From positions 17,514 to 81,513 of the forward strand of contig JAFSBX010000132.1 of the NCBI GenBank assembly GCA_017437065.1: a stretch of 64,000 nt of DNA, read 5' to 3'. This document shows, in pieces, positions 37,619 through 46,935 of this stretch; positions within the stretch are counted from its first letter, which is position 1; the number at the start of each line of letters is the position of its first letter. This DNA comes from Lachnospiraceae bacterium (GTDB taxonomy: Bacteria; Bacillota; Clostridia; Lachnospirales; Lachnospiraceae). Below the pieces are notes generated by a model. The model was not told where the DNA came from. It did no database searches and saw only the letters and a list, made by a program, of their open reading frames with translations. Position numbers and translations under genes: made by a program.

Positions 37619-38716
37619 CTACTTCATTCCAAGATAAAGAACGGTAAACACAATGCAGGGAATGCAGGAAATAACAAATTTCCATAAGATTCTTGCACTT
37701 TTATTTCTCACTGCCAGACAGGTTCCCGTTATTCCAATCAAAATTGCCATAAGGAATACTCCCATTGTTGTAGCAAATGCTGCAGCTATATTGGTGCAGA
37801 ACAACAATATCCACAGCCCTTGATTTTTCTTTTCTGTTTCCTCTTTATACTCCGAAAACAGCCACAACATTATGGCAATTGCCATCGTCAGTATAAAATT
37901 GGCAAACAGCGACTTACCCTGCCACGTTCTCATCACAAAAAAAGTTTCTTTCGTGTAAATAGAAACATTTCCGAATATTTGCAGCACTCCGATTATTGTA
38001 AGAAATGCCGGAATCATCTGCTTCTTTTCTGAGAATAGCCTTTTTGCAACAAGGTAATAACTCAAGTAAGTAATCGGCACAAATACAAACGGCAATATGG
38101 TATGTGAAAGAATGTTTGCATGAATCCCACTCTGTTTTGCCACAAAAGCAATCCATAAAGGCAATACAGCCATTGCATGTCTGATATCCAAATCCGTTCC
38201 GAAGCCATTATACGGAATATAACCATACATAGAATCTCTATTTACCGCCGTCACTGACTGCGCCACATAATACGCATCGTCACCGTCAAACACAGCCAGG
38301 CTGAATGCCTGATACAACTGAAATCCCACCAATACCAAGAACAAAATCCACATCAACACTGTCTGTATTTTCGGCTTCTCTTCCGGCACTCGAACACCAA
38401 CAGCTTCCATCAGTGCCGGCACAATCTTTTTCTGTTCCATTGTAGTTTTTACTGCCAGCCCGACTCCAACTGCCGCTGTCAGAATAAGAACAAGTGAAGC
38501 CCACTTTACTGCTGTTGTAAATTCAGCCTTTGCCAATACCATCGGCACAACAAGAACTTCAAAAACTGCAAACATTGTAATATATCCTGCCACCATAAGC
38601 ATTGCAAAGCTTCTTGTTTTTTTCTGTACAAACGCACAAGGTATCCACCCAATAGCAAATGGAACTATTATAAACCACAAAAGCAGCTGTAAAAATTCTA
38701 AAATTAATTCCAGCAC
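37619..38716 (-). CDS. Polytopic membrane protein (possibly DUF6077 type)
   Basis: 365 residues, about ten hydrophobic segments, a DGDDAYYVAQS loop and TDLDIRHAMAVLPLW after it, which recall the first loop of GT-C transferases with an Asp-rich motif. The GTG start overlaps the gtrA stop by one base, with AGGA seven bases upstream, so the two are translationally coupled. It may be the N-terminal half of a GT-C-like enzyme completed by the next gene. The family name is from memory and weak. Confidence 0.72.
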   Translation of the reverse strand: MLELILEFLQLLLWFIIVPFAIGWIPCAFVQKKTRSFAMLMVAGYITMFAVFEVLVVPMVLAKAEFTTAVKWASLVLILTAAVGVGLAVKTTMEQKKIVPALMEAVGVRVPEEKPKIQTVLMWILFLVLVGFQLYQAFSLAVFDGDDAYYVAQSVTAVNRDSMYGYIPYNGFGTDLDIRHAMAVLPLWIAFVAKQSGIHANILSHTILPFVFVPITYLSYYLVAKRLFSEKKQMIPAFLTIIGVLQIFGNVSIYTKETFFVMRTWQGKSLFANFILTMAIAIMLWLFSEYKEETEKKNQGLWILLFCTNIAAAFATTMGVFLMAILIGITGTCLAVRNKSARILWKFVISCIPCIVFTVLYLGMK

Positions 38717-39159
38717 TACTTCCTGTCTCCTTTCGAAATACCTTCAATAAAGATTTTTCTTGAAATAAAATTATATACCATTACAACACCGGTAGCAATG
38801 ATTTTGCCTGCCTGTTTTGCAAGATCAATATCAAATTTCTCCTGCAAAAATGCATTATTCAGATAAATTCCATCCACACATCCCAAAATAATTAACTCTT
38901 GTATTCCGAGTCCGATAACACTCAAAATAGTAAAAGTAACAAATTCTTTTCTTTTATCTGTATTTTCTTTCCTTTCAAATACAAATTTCATACTCATCAG
39001 GTAATTAAAAATGAGCGAAAGTGTAAAACTGAAAATGTTGGCAATCAGATAATTTATTTCTAGCTTATTGGCAAGTAATACGAAAACGCCATAATCAATT
39101 AAAAATGCAAGACCTCCGACTACTCCGAATTTCATAATCTGGTTTATTAATTTTTTCAT
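38716..39159 (-). CDS. GtrA-family membrane protein
   Basis: A 147-residue protein with four hydrophobic helices (FGVVGGLAFLIDYGVFVLLA first), matching the GtrA family proposed to flip or present polyprenyl-linked monosaccharides in three-part glycosylation systems. It lies between the GT-C-like gene and the polytopic protein gene and belongs with the GtrB-like GT2 at 41.3-42.3 kb. Direct function of GtrA proteins is still inferred in general. Confidence 0.85.
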   Translation of the reverse strand: MKKLINQIMKFGVVGGLAFLIDYGVFVLLANKLEINYLIANIFSFTLSLIFNYLMSMKFVFERKENTDKRKEFVTFTILSVIGLGIQELIILGCVDGIYLNNAFLQEKFDIDLAKQAGKIIATGVVMVYNFISRKIFIEGISKGDRK

Positions 39160-39167
39160 TTATGCTC

Positions 39168-40571
39168 CTATCTGCACCTTTCAGGTGCGTTCTCCACTTC
39201 TGTTTCTTTACGCTTTCCTCTCAGTTCCCATGCTGCCCTAAGCAAAAGCCAGCCACACATATAAAACAACGGCATGTTATATATCATATATCTTGTCTGA
39301 CAGAAAATTACCGCTGATACTGCCGCTACGTTCAGCAGTACGGAAACTGCGGTATACAGTGCCAAAATGTTCTCTCTGCTTCTAAACCCGCGTTTTTTCC
39401 AGTTCCAAGCCCAAAGCAATACCATACTACTATACGCAATTATCGCGTAAATTACAAGAATCTTTCTCTGTTTCGCCACAGTCACCACCAGACCGGCAAA
39501 CACATTATCCACAAATACTCTTAAAATTCCTATCGCTTCTTTTCCAATAAGACTCTTTGTTATCACGTCCATAATCCGGTCTATTTCGGCTTCCAGTTCT
39601 ACTTCACTTCCGGTCATGTTTGCATTCACATACTCCCTAATCATAGGCCACATGGTATCTATCTGAATTTTATCATAGTGATTCGTAAAATGGTCTACCC
39701 GGTTGTACCAGCCGTCTCCTGCACTGTTTCCCAAATAGCCGCTTTCGTCACACACATCATAAATTTCTAAAAACAGCTCCCGAATTTCCGAATCTTCTAT
39801 TTCATCTGCATGCTCACGTTCGGCTTCATAAAATACCACCGTCAAAAGAAATCTGTCACCACTGGAATGTCTGACACCTTCTCCTCTTAATGCAAAATTA
39901 TATCCCCGGTCAATGCCGGACACACATAAGAATATAATTACTCCGTAAATACATGCCTTTCCCAGAGTCTTCAACCAATTCTTTTTCTTTAACTCAGAAA
40001 ACAAAACAGCAAGCACCAGAAGAACTACTGTTACAAGCATCTGTTTTCTTGCAGAAATCATTATTACCGACAAAATTGCCGATATAATAAGTGCTTTTTC
40101 ATTTTTACGGAAACAATATTCCAACAGCCACCTTGCAAAAATCAAAAATAACGGAATACAAATACCTTCCGACATTATACTGTTGGAATACATCACGGCT
40201 CTTTTTGCCGCAAACTTACACAATAGAGATACCAAGAGCGGCACTGCAAGCAATATCATATTATCTATTCTTGTCCGTTTAAACTCTTTTGTTAAAAAGC
40301 CTGACAGACTCCATGCTGCAAACGCACTGATCAGCCCTTGTACAAAAACAGCCGCAAAAAGATATCTTTCTCCATCTCCAAACACTAGGCGAAAAAAAGC
40401 TAAATACAACGGATAAACCGGCTCTCTTGCAAGGCTCATACTGATATAAGTAGGCGAATCCACACAAATTACCGCTCCATCAAGCACTGTAAAAAAAACA
40501 TAAAACAATATGCTGACCATTAGTAACAGTCCCTGAAAAACCCGATCTGACAAATTGAATTTTTTGTTCAT
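39168..40571 (-). CDS. Polytopic membrane protein, GT-C glycosyltransferase-like
   Basis: 467 residues with about ten hydrophobic segments. The first outside loop carries CVDSPTYISM, and a large hydrophilic loop (about 225-335) lies in the middle, a layout seen in lipid-linked-sugar transferases such as ArnT-like proteins. No firm family motif was found. Its neighbours (two ArnE/F-like proteins, a GtrB-like GT2 and GtrA) make it the best candidate for the enzyme that moves the polyprenyl-bound sugar to its acceptor outside the membrane. Confidence 0.68.
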   Translation of the reverse strand: MNKKFNLSDRVFQGLLLMVSILFYVFFTVLDGAVICVDSPTYISMSLAREPVYPLYLAFFRLVFGDGERYLFAAVFVQGLISAFAAWSLSGFLTKEFKRTRIDNMILLAVPLLVSLLCKFAAKRAVMYSNSIMSEGICIPLFLIFARWLLEYCFRKNEKALIISAILSVIMISARKQMLVTVVLLVLAVLFSELKKKNWLKTLGKACIYGVIIFLCVSGIDRGYNFALRGEGVRHSSGDRFLLTVVFYEAEREHADEIEDSEIRELFLEIYDVCDESGYLGNSAGDGWYNRVDHFTNHYDKIQIDTMWPMIREYVNANMTGSEVELEAEIDRIMDVITKSLIGKEAIGILRVFVDNVFAGLVVTVAKQRKILVIYAIIAYSSMVLLWAWNWKKRGFRSRENILALYTAVSVLLNVAAVSAVIFCQTRYMIYNMPLFYMCGWLLLRAAWELRGKRKETEVENAPERCR

Positions 40572-40589
40572 CCAAATACCATACCTTTC

Positions 40590-40943
40590 CTATAGGTAAT
40601 ACACAAATATCCCCGCAAGGATAAGCAGCGTTCCAATACACTTTCTCTTTGTAAGCTTTTCCCTGAATACAAAAATACCAAAAAACATTACTAAAATATA
40701 CCCCAACGATTCAATAATCGGTCCGTTTTTATATTCCATCCCCCGAAATGCCAGCACCGTTAAAAGCATGGAAATTCCGGTTAATGCATACCCCCCGATT
40801 ACATAGGGATTTACATATTCTTTCAAAAATCCGTCATGTTCTTTCAATGCACTCTTTTTCAGCAAAATCTGTGAAACTGCTGCCAGTACAACAGAACAGA
40901 TATAAAATAGAAAATAAACATTCAACTCCATCTTTGCTCCCAT
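40590..40943 (-). CDS. Small EamA/SMR-type membrane protein (ArnE/F-like)
   Basis: 117 residues, four hydrophobic helices, ending in GTLLILAGIFVYYL like the DMT superfamily. Half-size EamA proteins work as pairs; ArnE/ArnF flip undecaprenyl-phosphate aminoarabinose. A similar-sized gene lies 53 bases upstream and a GtrB-like GT2 precedes that, so a flippase role for a lipid-linked sugar is a fair inference. Confidence 0.78.
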   Translation of the reverse strand: MGAKMELNVYFLFYICSVVLAAVSQILLKKSALKEHDGFLKEYVNPYVIGGYALTGISMLLTVLAFRGMEYKNGPIIESLGYILVMFFGIFVFREKLTKRKCIGTLLILAGIFVYYL

Positions 40944-40996
40944 CTGACTGCTTTCACAAGCACATACATCTCAAAGCTTAGTCTCTTTCAATCCAA

Positions 40997-41353
40997 TCAG
41001 CTTTCTTCGCCTTCTCCTGTAATCACAAATGTTCCCACTATCACAAGCAGACACCCTATGACATTTGCAACAGTAATTTCATTATGAAAAAATACCACTG
41101 CCCACAAAAGAGACCATAAAAGATACATTTCCCTATTGGCATATGCAACCGACAGCTCCGTCTTTTTAATTACCTGCTGCCATAACAATGCATAGAAAAA
41201 AAGTACAACAAACTCAAGTCCTAAAAAAATAATAAACCGCACACTTAAGAATTGTTCACCTGAAGCCAGCTTCGAAAAAATACTGGCAAAGGTATACACC
41301 ACTACCACTGCCTGCAGCTTAAGAATTATTTTCAGCTTTTCCATCTTCTGCAT
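40997..41353 (-). CDS. Small EamA/SMR-type membrane protein (ArnE/F-like), partner
   Basis: 118 residues with four hydrophobic helices, including AYANREMYLLWSLLWAVVFF, the second-half EamA pattern. It overlaps the GT2 gene upstream by 35 bases, so the two are translated together. Predicted to pair with the neighbouring 117-residue protein as a heterodimeric flippase. Confidence 0.78.
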   Translation of the reverse strand: MQKMEKLKIILKLQAVVVVYTFASIFSKLASGEQFLSVRFIIFLGLEFVVLFFYALLWQQVIKKTELSVAYANREMYLLWSLLWAVVFFHNEITVANVIGCLLVIVGTFVITGEGEES

Positions 41354-42266
41354 TCAGTTTCTCCTTAATCACATACTGAGGACTGTTATTCATACATATA
41401 TAAATACGTCCGATATATTCTCCAATCAATCCAAGCATCAGCATAATCATACCACCGATAAACACAATGAGCGCTACCAATGAACTCCAGCCAAGCATCA
41501 TATTCGGATTTATAAATTTGCGAATAATCGTAACAAAGCCAAACACAAAGCCTGCTATTGCACAAATACAGCCTGCTGCCGTAGCAACTCGTAAGGGCTT
41601 AATGGAAAATGCCGTAAATCCGTTAAACCAAAGCCCCAACAATTTTCCTAAAGTATATCCTGAATGACCGGATTCCCTCTCTTTATGATCAATTGCTACA
41701 TTCTTTATATTCTTGGTTGTTCTGCAAATTAATCCCGGAATGTACGGATACGCATTGGTATAACGAAGCATTTCTTTCACAACAAAACGATGCATACAGA
41801 AATAACTTGTATTAATAATGTCTTTTGGCATCCCCACTAATTGTACTGCCATAATCTGATTAATTTTACTGCCAATATTACGAAATTTATTGTGCATTTT
41901 ATTAGGGTAATATGCCATTGCCACATCAGCACCCGCAGCCGCCACATCAATCAGGCGGTATACTTCATCCACCGGCGTCTGCCCGTCATCATCAAGAGAC
42001 ACTATTAAATCTCCGTCGCACTGCTTATATCCTGCAAGTAACGCCGCATGCTGTCCGAAATTTTTAGAAAGGCAGATACCTTTTACTTTTGGATTTCTTT
42101 TACAAAGCATCTGAATAACTTCCCACACATTATCCGGGGAACAGTCGTTGACCAAAATTACCTCGTAATCATCCTCTTTTCTGACAATCTGTTCAATTCC
42201 GCTTACTACATGCTCTATCGTATGTTCCGAACCATAACATGGAATCACAAATGATATTTTCCGCAT
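41319..42266 (-). CDS. GtrB/ArnC-like polyprenyl-phosphate glycosyltransferase
   Basis: A 315-residue membrane GT2: GT-A domain starting ISFVIPCYGSEHTIE, DDDGQTP for metal and donor, the KFRNIGSKIN stretch, and two C-terminal membrane helices (about 230-255 and 265-290) as in GtrB, ArnC and DPM-like enzymes. It should load one sugar onto undecaprenyl phosphate on the inner face. It heads the membrane glycosylation module that continues down to gtrA. Confidence 0.88.
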   Translation of the reverse strand: MRKISFVIPCYGSEHTIEHVVSGIEQIVRKEDDYEVILVNDCSPDNVWEVIQMLCKRNPKVKGICLSKNFGQHAALLAGYKQCDGDLIVSLDDDGQTPVDEVYRLIDVAAAGADVAMAYYPNKMHNKFRNIGSKINQIMAVQLVGMPKDIINTSYFCMHRFVVKEMLRYTNAYPYIPGLICRTTKNIKNVAIDHKERESGHSGYTLGKLLGLWFNGFTAFSIKPLRVATAAGCICAIAGFVFGFVTIIRKFINPNMMLGWSSLVALIVFIGGMIMLMLGLIGEYIGRIYICMNNSPQYVIKEKLNAEDGKAENNS

Positions 42267-42337
42267 AACTCCGTATTTCCTGTCCTTCCTGCCACTCAGG
42301 CACTCTCTGTCATCGTAATTACTATCCGCTTACACTC

Positions 42338-43069
42338 TTATTCTATATCAATTGCCGCCTGACGCCGCAATACTTCCTTCAACCTTTTTTTCCTGTCCTC
42401 GTGCTCTCCCTCAAGCCTGTCCACATCCTGCTCCAGACTTTCCACATCATAAGGGAACGCACAAATCTCCCACACTCTCAGACCTGTATCAAACAGCACA
42501 TAGGAAGTGCCTTTTCCATCTCTCTGCTGCCCTGCACTGCCGGGATTAATCAATATCGTTTTTCCAAACTGTTTTACCAGCTTGTGATGGGTATGCCCGG
42601 AAAACACATAATCATATTTTTCAAACAAAGCAAGCTCTGCACTGTCTGTAATCTCTGTATCAGGGTAAATCCTGTCATTTTGGTAATCTCTTGGAGAACC
42701 ATGAAAAAATCCCAGTTTCACCCCGTCTGCTTCCATTTCGTAAAACAGCGGAAGCTGCCGCAAAAACTGTTCATTTTCTTTTTGAATATTACATGCAAGC
42801 CTTTCATATGAACTGCCATAACGCTCTATAAGCGGCTCTGCCTTCCGTTCTCCGTCCAGCAGCTCCAAAAGAATTTTATCATGATTTCCCAAAACGCAGG
42901 TAAACCGCAGTTCTCTCATTTTTGAGATAATGCGGTCGGCATCATAATAATATCCGGCAAAATCGCCACCAAAAATAATTTTATCCGGCTTACACCTTTC
43001 CATCTCCTTTAAAAAGGCATCAAAGGCATATCCGTTTCCATGAATATCTGAAAAAAAACAAATTTTCAT
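42338..43069 (-). CDS. Calcineurin-like metallophosphoesterase (YfcE/MJ0936 type)
   Basis: A 243-residue phosphoesterase with the metal ligands in order: FSDIHGN at the start, GGDFAGY, VLGNHD, a GSPRDY loop, SGHTHHK and NPGSAGQQRDG. The start at 43069 places FSDIHGN near the N-terminus as in the family; a longer frame upstream adds 14 residues without support. The substrate may be a small phosphodiester or protein phosphate; nothing nearby identifies it. It sits in the glycan run between the ATP-grasp and GtrB-like genes. Confidence 0.88.
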   Translation of the reverse strand: MKICFFSDIHGNGYAFDAFLKEMERCKPDKIIFGGDFAGYYYDADRIISKMRELRFTCVLGNHDKILLELLDGERKAEPLIERYGSSYERLACNIQKENEQFLRQLPLFYEMEADGVKLGFFHGSPRDYQNDRIYPDTEITDSAELALFEKYDYVFSGHTHHKLVKQFGKTILINPGSAGQQRDGKGTSYVLFDTGLRVWEICAFPYDVESLEQDVDRLEGEHEDRKKRLKEVLRRQAAIDIE

Positions 43070-43145
43070 AGTCTTTTCTATCCTTAAAAACATGCACTTT
43101 CTTAGTTCCAAAATTTAACCCTGGACATAATCTGACAAACTACTC

Positions 43146-44210
43146 TCATCTTCCCATGTTCTCTGTTTCAAAAGAATATGGCTTCATGTTGCTCAGGAAT
43201 CCTTCTTTTTCTAAGATTTCCATCGGATTTCCGGTAAGGTAAAACTCGTTCGTATACCTGCATGCAATTCCTTCTCTTACCTGAAAACAATCATCAATGG
43301 CTTCTTCCAATAAATATTCTTTTACCATGGCTTCCACATCTTTAAAGCCAAAATGTGTCCTCATTGGTGTCGTACCGGAAAATCTTACATTTAACTCAAA
43401 GCATACCGCTTCGCCTGCGTCATTTTTACGCATCTGTATATTCAACGGACCTCGAGGCTTAAAGCATTCACAGATTCGTTCTGCTTCCCGTCTGACCGCT
43501 TCGTCCTTTACTACCTGTGCCATGGCTGTAGAACCATGCTCCAGTTTACGGTGCATCACTATCGTTTCTCTTAGTATACCCGATTTATCTACATAACAGC
43601 CCACCGTATACTCTTTTGTTTCATCACCGATGCACTCCTGCAAAACATAATCCTTACATCCAATCAATGGTTCCAATCCGGCTCTGTCATTGATTTTCTG
43701 TACACCGTTTGAGCCTTTTCCTACCCTCGGCTTTGCTATCAATGGAAAACCGCAGGTTTTAACCAGCTCTTCTACCGCTTCTTTATCTTCTAACAGACAA
43801 TATTTAGGGAAATTCAGCCCGTTTTCCGAAAGCCATTCGCAAGTCAGATACTTATCCTGTCCTATTTTCAGCTTGTCCAAATCTGTTGCAATAAATATCG
43901 CATCTGTCTCACGCTCAAACTGCTCCTGCTTACTGCTGATTGCCATAATATTTTCTTCCACACCGGTTAACACCATCTGAATCTGTTCCCGATTGCAAAT
44001 TTCAATCAGCCACGGAAGGAAGCTTTCTTCATTGGCATAAGGCGAAACTGCCGCTTTATCACACATAAAAAGTCCTAAGGATTCCGGGCTGATACAGGCA
44101 CCTGTTATATTTAATTTTGTTTTACCAAAATCAGAATTTTTGAGCGCTTTTATAATGCCCTGACTGACATTTCCTCCGGCACCCAAAACCAAAATTTTTA
44201 TCTCGTTCAT
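43146..44210 (-). CDS. ATP-grasp ligase
   Basis: A 354-residue ATP-grasp enzyme. The N-terminal Rossmann-like part (LVLGAGGNVSQGIIKAL) resembles the CarB/PylC group; the central part shows FPLIAKPRVGKGSNGV for ATP binding and the metal end reads CFELNVRFSGTTP with the Glu/Asn pair. Such ligases couple a carboxylate to an amine through an acyl phosphate. It is 110 bases downstream of a sugar 4-aminotransferase, so an acyl- or aminoacyl-sugar ligase is a reasonable, untested idea. Confidence 0.85.
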   Translation of the reverse strand: MNEIKILVLGAGGNVSQGIIKALKNSDFGKTKLNITGACISPESLGLFMCDKAAVSPYANEESFLPWLIEICNREQIQMVLTGVEENIMAISSKQEQFERETDAIFIATDLDKLKIGQDKYLTCEWLSENGLNFPKYCLLEDKEAVEELVKTCGFPLIAKPRVGKGSNGVQKINDRAGLEPLIGCKDYVLQECIGDETKEYTVGCYVDKSGILRETIVMHRKLEHGSTAMAQVVKDEAVRREAERICECFKPRGPLNIQMRKNDAGEAVCFELNVRFSGTTPMRTHFGFKDVEAMVKEYLLEEAIDDCFQVREGIACRYTNEFYLTGNPMEILEKEGFLSNMKPYSFETENMGR

Positions 44211-44319
44211 ACTTAATCACGTATCTTTCTCATAATCTTCGATTATAAATCGCAAGGCATCGTATTACTCAATATTTGTTACTGTTTACTCCGTAATCAG
44301 TAACTTTTGTTTCTGCATG

Positions 44320-45453
44320 CTAATTAGCTCCATAGAAGTTTTTTATTGTCTTTGCTACATATTGTACGTCCGTTTCTTTTAATCCGTAATACATCGGAAG
44401 ACGTAAAAGTCGTTCACTTTCCCTCGTTGTATACTTATCTTCTCCATGGAATCTGCCGAATTTCTTTCCTGCCTGTGAACTATGGAGAGGAATATAATGG
44501 AACACCGCCATAATGTCTTGCTCTTCCAAGTACGTCTTCAACGCAGTCCGCTCTTCAATATCCTTTGTTTTAATATAAAACATATGTGCATTGTGAACGC
44601 ATTCTTCCGGCACATACGGAAGCTCGATTTTTCCTGCTTCTTTCAACGGAGTCAGAAGCTCATAATACAATCTCCAGCTTTTCAGACGATCCTCATTCAC
44701 TTCTTCTGCCATATCAAGTTGTGCTGCAAGATATGCCGCATTCAGCTCGCTCGGCAAATAAGAAGAACCATAATTTACCCATGTATACTTATCAATCTGC
44801 CCTCTGTAATATTTACTTCTGTTTGTTCCTTTTTCCCGGATGATTTCTGCCTCTTCCGCATACTTTTCATCACGTATCAGAAGCGCACCGCCTTCGCCCA
44901 TACTGTAATTTTTCGTTTCATGAAAGCTGTAGCAGCCGAAATCACCGATAGTTCCCAGTGCTTTGCCTTTATAGGATGCCATCATTCCCTGCGCTGCGTC
45001 CTCTATTACCACTAAATTATATTTCTCTGCAATTTCTAAAATCTTATCCATCTCACAGGAAACTCCCGCATAATGTACCGGTACAATTGCTTTCGTTTTC
45101 TCTGTAATTGCTGCCTCAATCAAATTTTCATCTATATTCATCGTGTCCGGCCGGATGTCCACAAAAACCGGAATCGCTCCACGAAGTACAAAGGCATTTG
45201 CCGTAGACACAAATGTATAAGAGGGCATAATTACTTCGTCCCCCGGCTTAATATCTGCAAGTAACGCTGCAAGCTCCGTTGCATGAGTGCATGACGTTGT
45301 AAGCAGACACTTTTTTGTCCCCGTCTGTTTCTCAAACCACGCATTGCATCGCTTGGTAAATTCTCCGTCACCGCAGATTTTATGTTTTTCTACTGCTTCT
45401 TTTATATAATCCAATTCCCGTCCCACATGAGGCGGCACATTAAAATACAACAT
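44320..45453 (-). CDS. DegT/DnrJ/EryC1 sugar aminotransferase (WecE/RffA-like)
   Basis: PLP enzyme that aminates a 4-keto nucleotide sugar. The 377 residues open FNVPPHVGRELDYI, carry the internal-aldimine Lys in FHETKNYSMGEGGAL and the SYTFVSTANAFVLRG stretch typical of WecE, which makes dTDP-4-amino-4,6-dideoxygalactose from the RfbB product. rfbB lies 14 kb away in the other locus. The amino sugar may then be used by the ATP-grasp ligase next door. Confidence 0.9.
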   Translation of the reverse strand: MLYFNVPPHVGRELDYIKEAVEKHKICGDGEFTKRCNAWFEKQTGTKKCLLTTSCTHATELAALLADIKPGDEVIMPSYTFVSTANAFVLRGAIPVFVDIRPDTMNIDENLIEAAITEKTKAIVPVHYAGVSCEMDKILEIAEKYNLVVIEDAAQGMMASYKGKALGTIGDFGCYSFHETKNYSMGEGGALLIRDEKYAEEAEIIREKGTNRSKYYRGQIDKYTWVNYGSSYLPSELNAAYLAAQLDMAEEVNEDRLKSWRLYYELLTPLKEAGKIELPYVPEECVHNAHMFYIKTKDIEERTALKTYLEEQDIMAVFHYIPLHSSQAGKKFGRFHGEDKYTTRESERLLRLPMYYGLKETDVQYVAKTIKNFYGAN

Positions 45454-45489
45454 TTCGTTCCTCCATACTGATTTTTCTATTATAACATA

Positions 45490-46935
45490 CTACTCGCTTA
45501 TTTGCACAAAATTTGTAGTTTCTGCCTCTCCTTCCGGTCTGGCTTCAATAAACAATGTCCCAAACCCTTTCGGCACAAACACTTCAACACTATCCACAGT
45601 GTCTCCCTTTGACAGAAATGACCATTCTGCCATTGTCATTTTTTCTCCACTTTCATCCAAAGAATGTATGTAATATTCCACATCCTTATCCTTTAAATTG
45701 TGGACGGGTGTTATCACATAGCAGATATTTTCTCCCTCATTTTCCTGTTCTTCTACTACAAGGCCTAATATCCGCTCTTTGCCGTTTTTGATTTTTTCTT
45801 TATAGGATGCATGGAAACACTGCTCATAGCTGAAAGTTCCTTCCGGAAGTCCCATAAAAAATTCTGCAAAAAAGTTCGTAAAAATTTCAGCACCCCAGAT
45901 ATTCAAATGTCCTTTATCACGAAACAATGCATCATCTGTCAAATCCAGATATTCTTCTCTGCATAAATTAAAATCATAATAGGAAAGTCCATACTCTGCT
46001 GCAATGTCATTTATATGCTCTGCGTAGCGGTCATATTCTCCATAAAGGGATGCCTGATAATCCGTTACCGGCGCAGAATACAGTGTCAATTCAATATTTT
46101 TCTTCTCGCAATACTCGATGATTTTACGCAAATACAGCTCCGCTTCCTCTGTCATCGGCTTTTCCGTAAAAGGCTTCGGCATAATTATATCATACAACAC
46201 GCCACCTTCCGCCTTATGTTCGGAATAGTAAAAGCCGTCTTTTGCATACGTTTCCACCACACCATTCAACACATTTTCCACATAATAATCCGCATAGGCA
46301 GCAGTTCTCTTTTGCCGTATTGTTTCTTTTATTTTCTCCGGTTCAAAGCTATCCGTCCAGTAACGTCTTGCAGGAAGGAAAGTCATATACGCAAGAGAAG
46401 GCTCACTCATCGAAATCATGTAAGACAGCTTATTAAGTGAGGGCTTCATATAATTGGTATTCCGCCAGTTTCTCGGAAGCTGATCAGCCTCTTTGAAATG
46501 CCCCTCTGCTCCGGTGGACTGTCCAAAATAAAGTTCCAAATAAACATGAGAAATGTCGTTGTATTTATCCGCTTCTTTCAACAAATAATAAGAACCGTTC
46601 AACGGCTGTGCCGGTGTTGCCATATTAAAAGCACTCTGTCCTGTCTTTTCCGTAATCACTGCCGGATTAATTCCGCAATATACATGAGAAGAACCTAAAA
46701 AGAGAGTATCTATATTTTCCTCCCGTGTATAAAAATCATGAAACATGGCACGCGACCATTCATTTGTATCATTTACAAGTGCATATTCCATTACCTTTTC
46801 AATTCCGAAAAACAGACACAGGAAAAAGAGCGCCCCAAGCACTCTGCCAATATACTTTCTATACTTTTTAGCTGTAGCTCCTTCTCTATCTTCCTTTTTG
46901 CTAGAATTGGAAATAAATAAACTGACTTGCTTCAT
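45490..46935 (-). CDS. SGNH-type acyltransferase partner of MBOAT (DltD/AlgJ-like)
   Basis: 481 residues: a membrane helix (about 29-47) and an extracellular SGNH domain with FLGSSHVYCGINP (nucleophile Ser) and DKGHLNIWG (Asp-His). Proteins of this type take an acyl group handed over by an MBOAT protein and place it on an exported polymer. The ATG at 46935 has GGAG six bases upstream and overlaps the end of the MBOAT gene by 35 bases, so the pair is coupled. The C-terminal 100 residues form an extra beta-rich domain. Confidence 0.86.
   Translation of the reverse strand: MKQVSLFISNSSKKEDREGATAKKYRKYIGRVLGALFFLCLFFGIEKVMEYALVNDTNEWSRAMFHDFYTREENIDTLFLGSSHVYCGINPAVITEKTGQSAFNMATPAQPLNGSYYLLKEADKYNDISHVYLELYFGQSTGAEGHFKEADQLPRNWRNTNYMKPSLNKLSYMISMSEPSLAYMTFLPARRYWTDSFEPEKIKETIRQKRTAAYADYYVENVLNGVVETYAKDGFYYSEHKAEGGVLYDIIMPKPFTEKPMTEEAELYLRKIIEYCEKKNIELTLYSAPVTDYQASLYGEYDRYAEHINDIAAEYGLSYYDFNLCREEYLDLTDDALFRDKGHLNIWGAEIFTNFFAEFFMGLPEGTFSYEQCFHASYKEKIKNGKERILGLVVEEQENEGENICYVITPVHNLKDKDVEYYIHSLDESGEKMTMAEWSFLSKGDTVDSVEVFVPKGFGTLFIEARPEGEAETTNFVQISE

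Noticed and set aside
44211-44319. Terminator after the aminotransferase
   Set aside because: GTTACTG/CAGTAAC can pair over seven bases but no T run follows on the minus strand.
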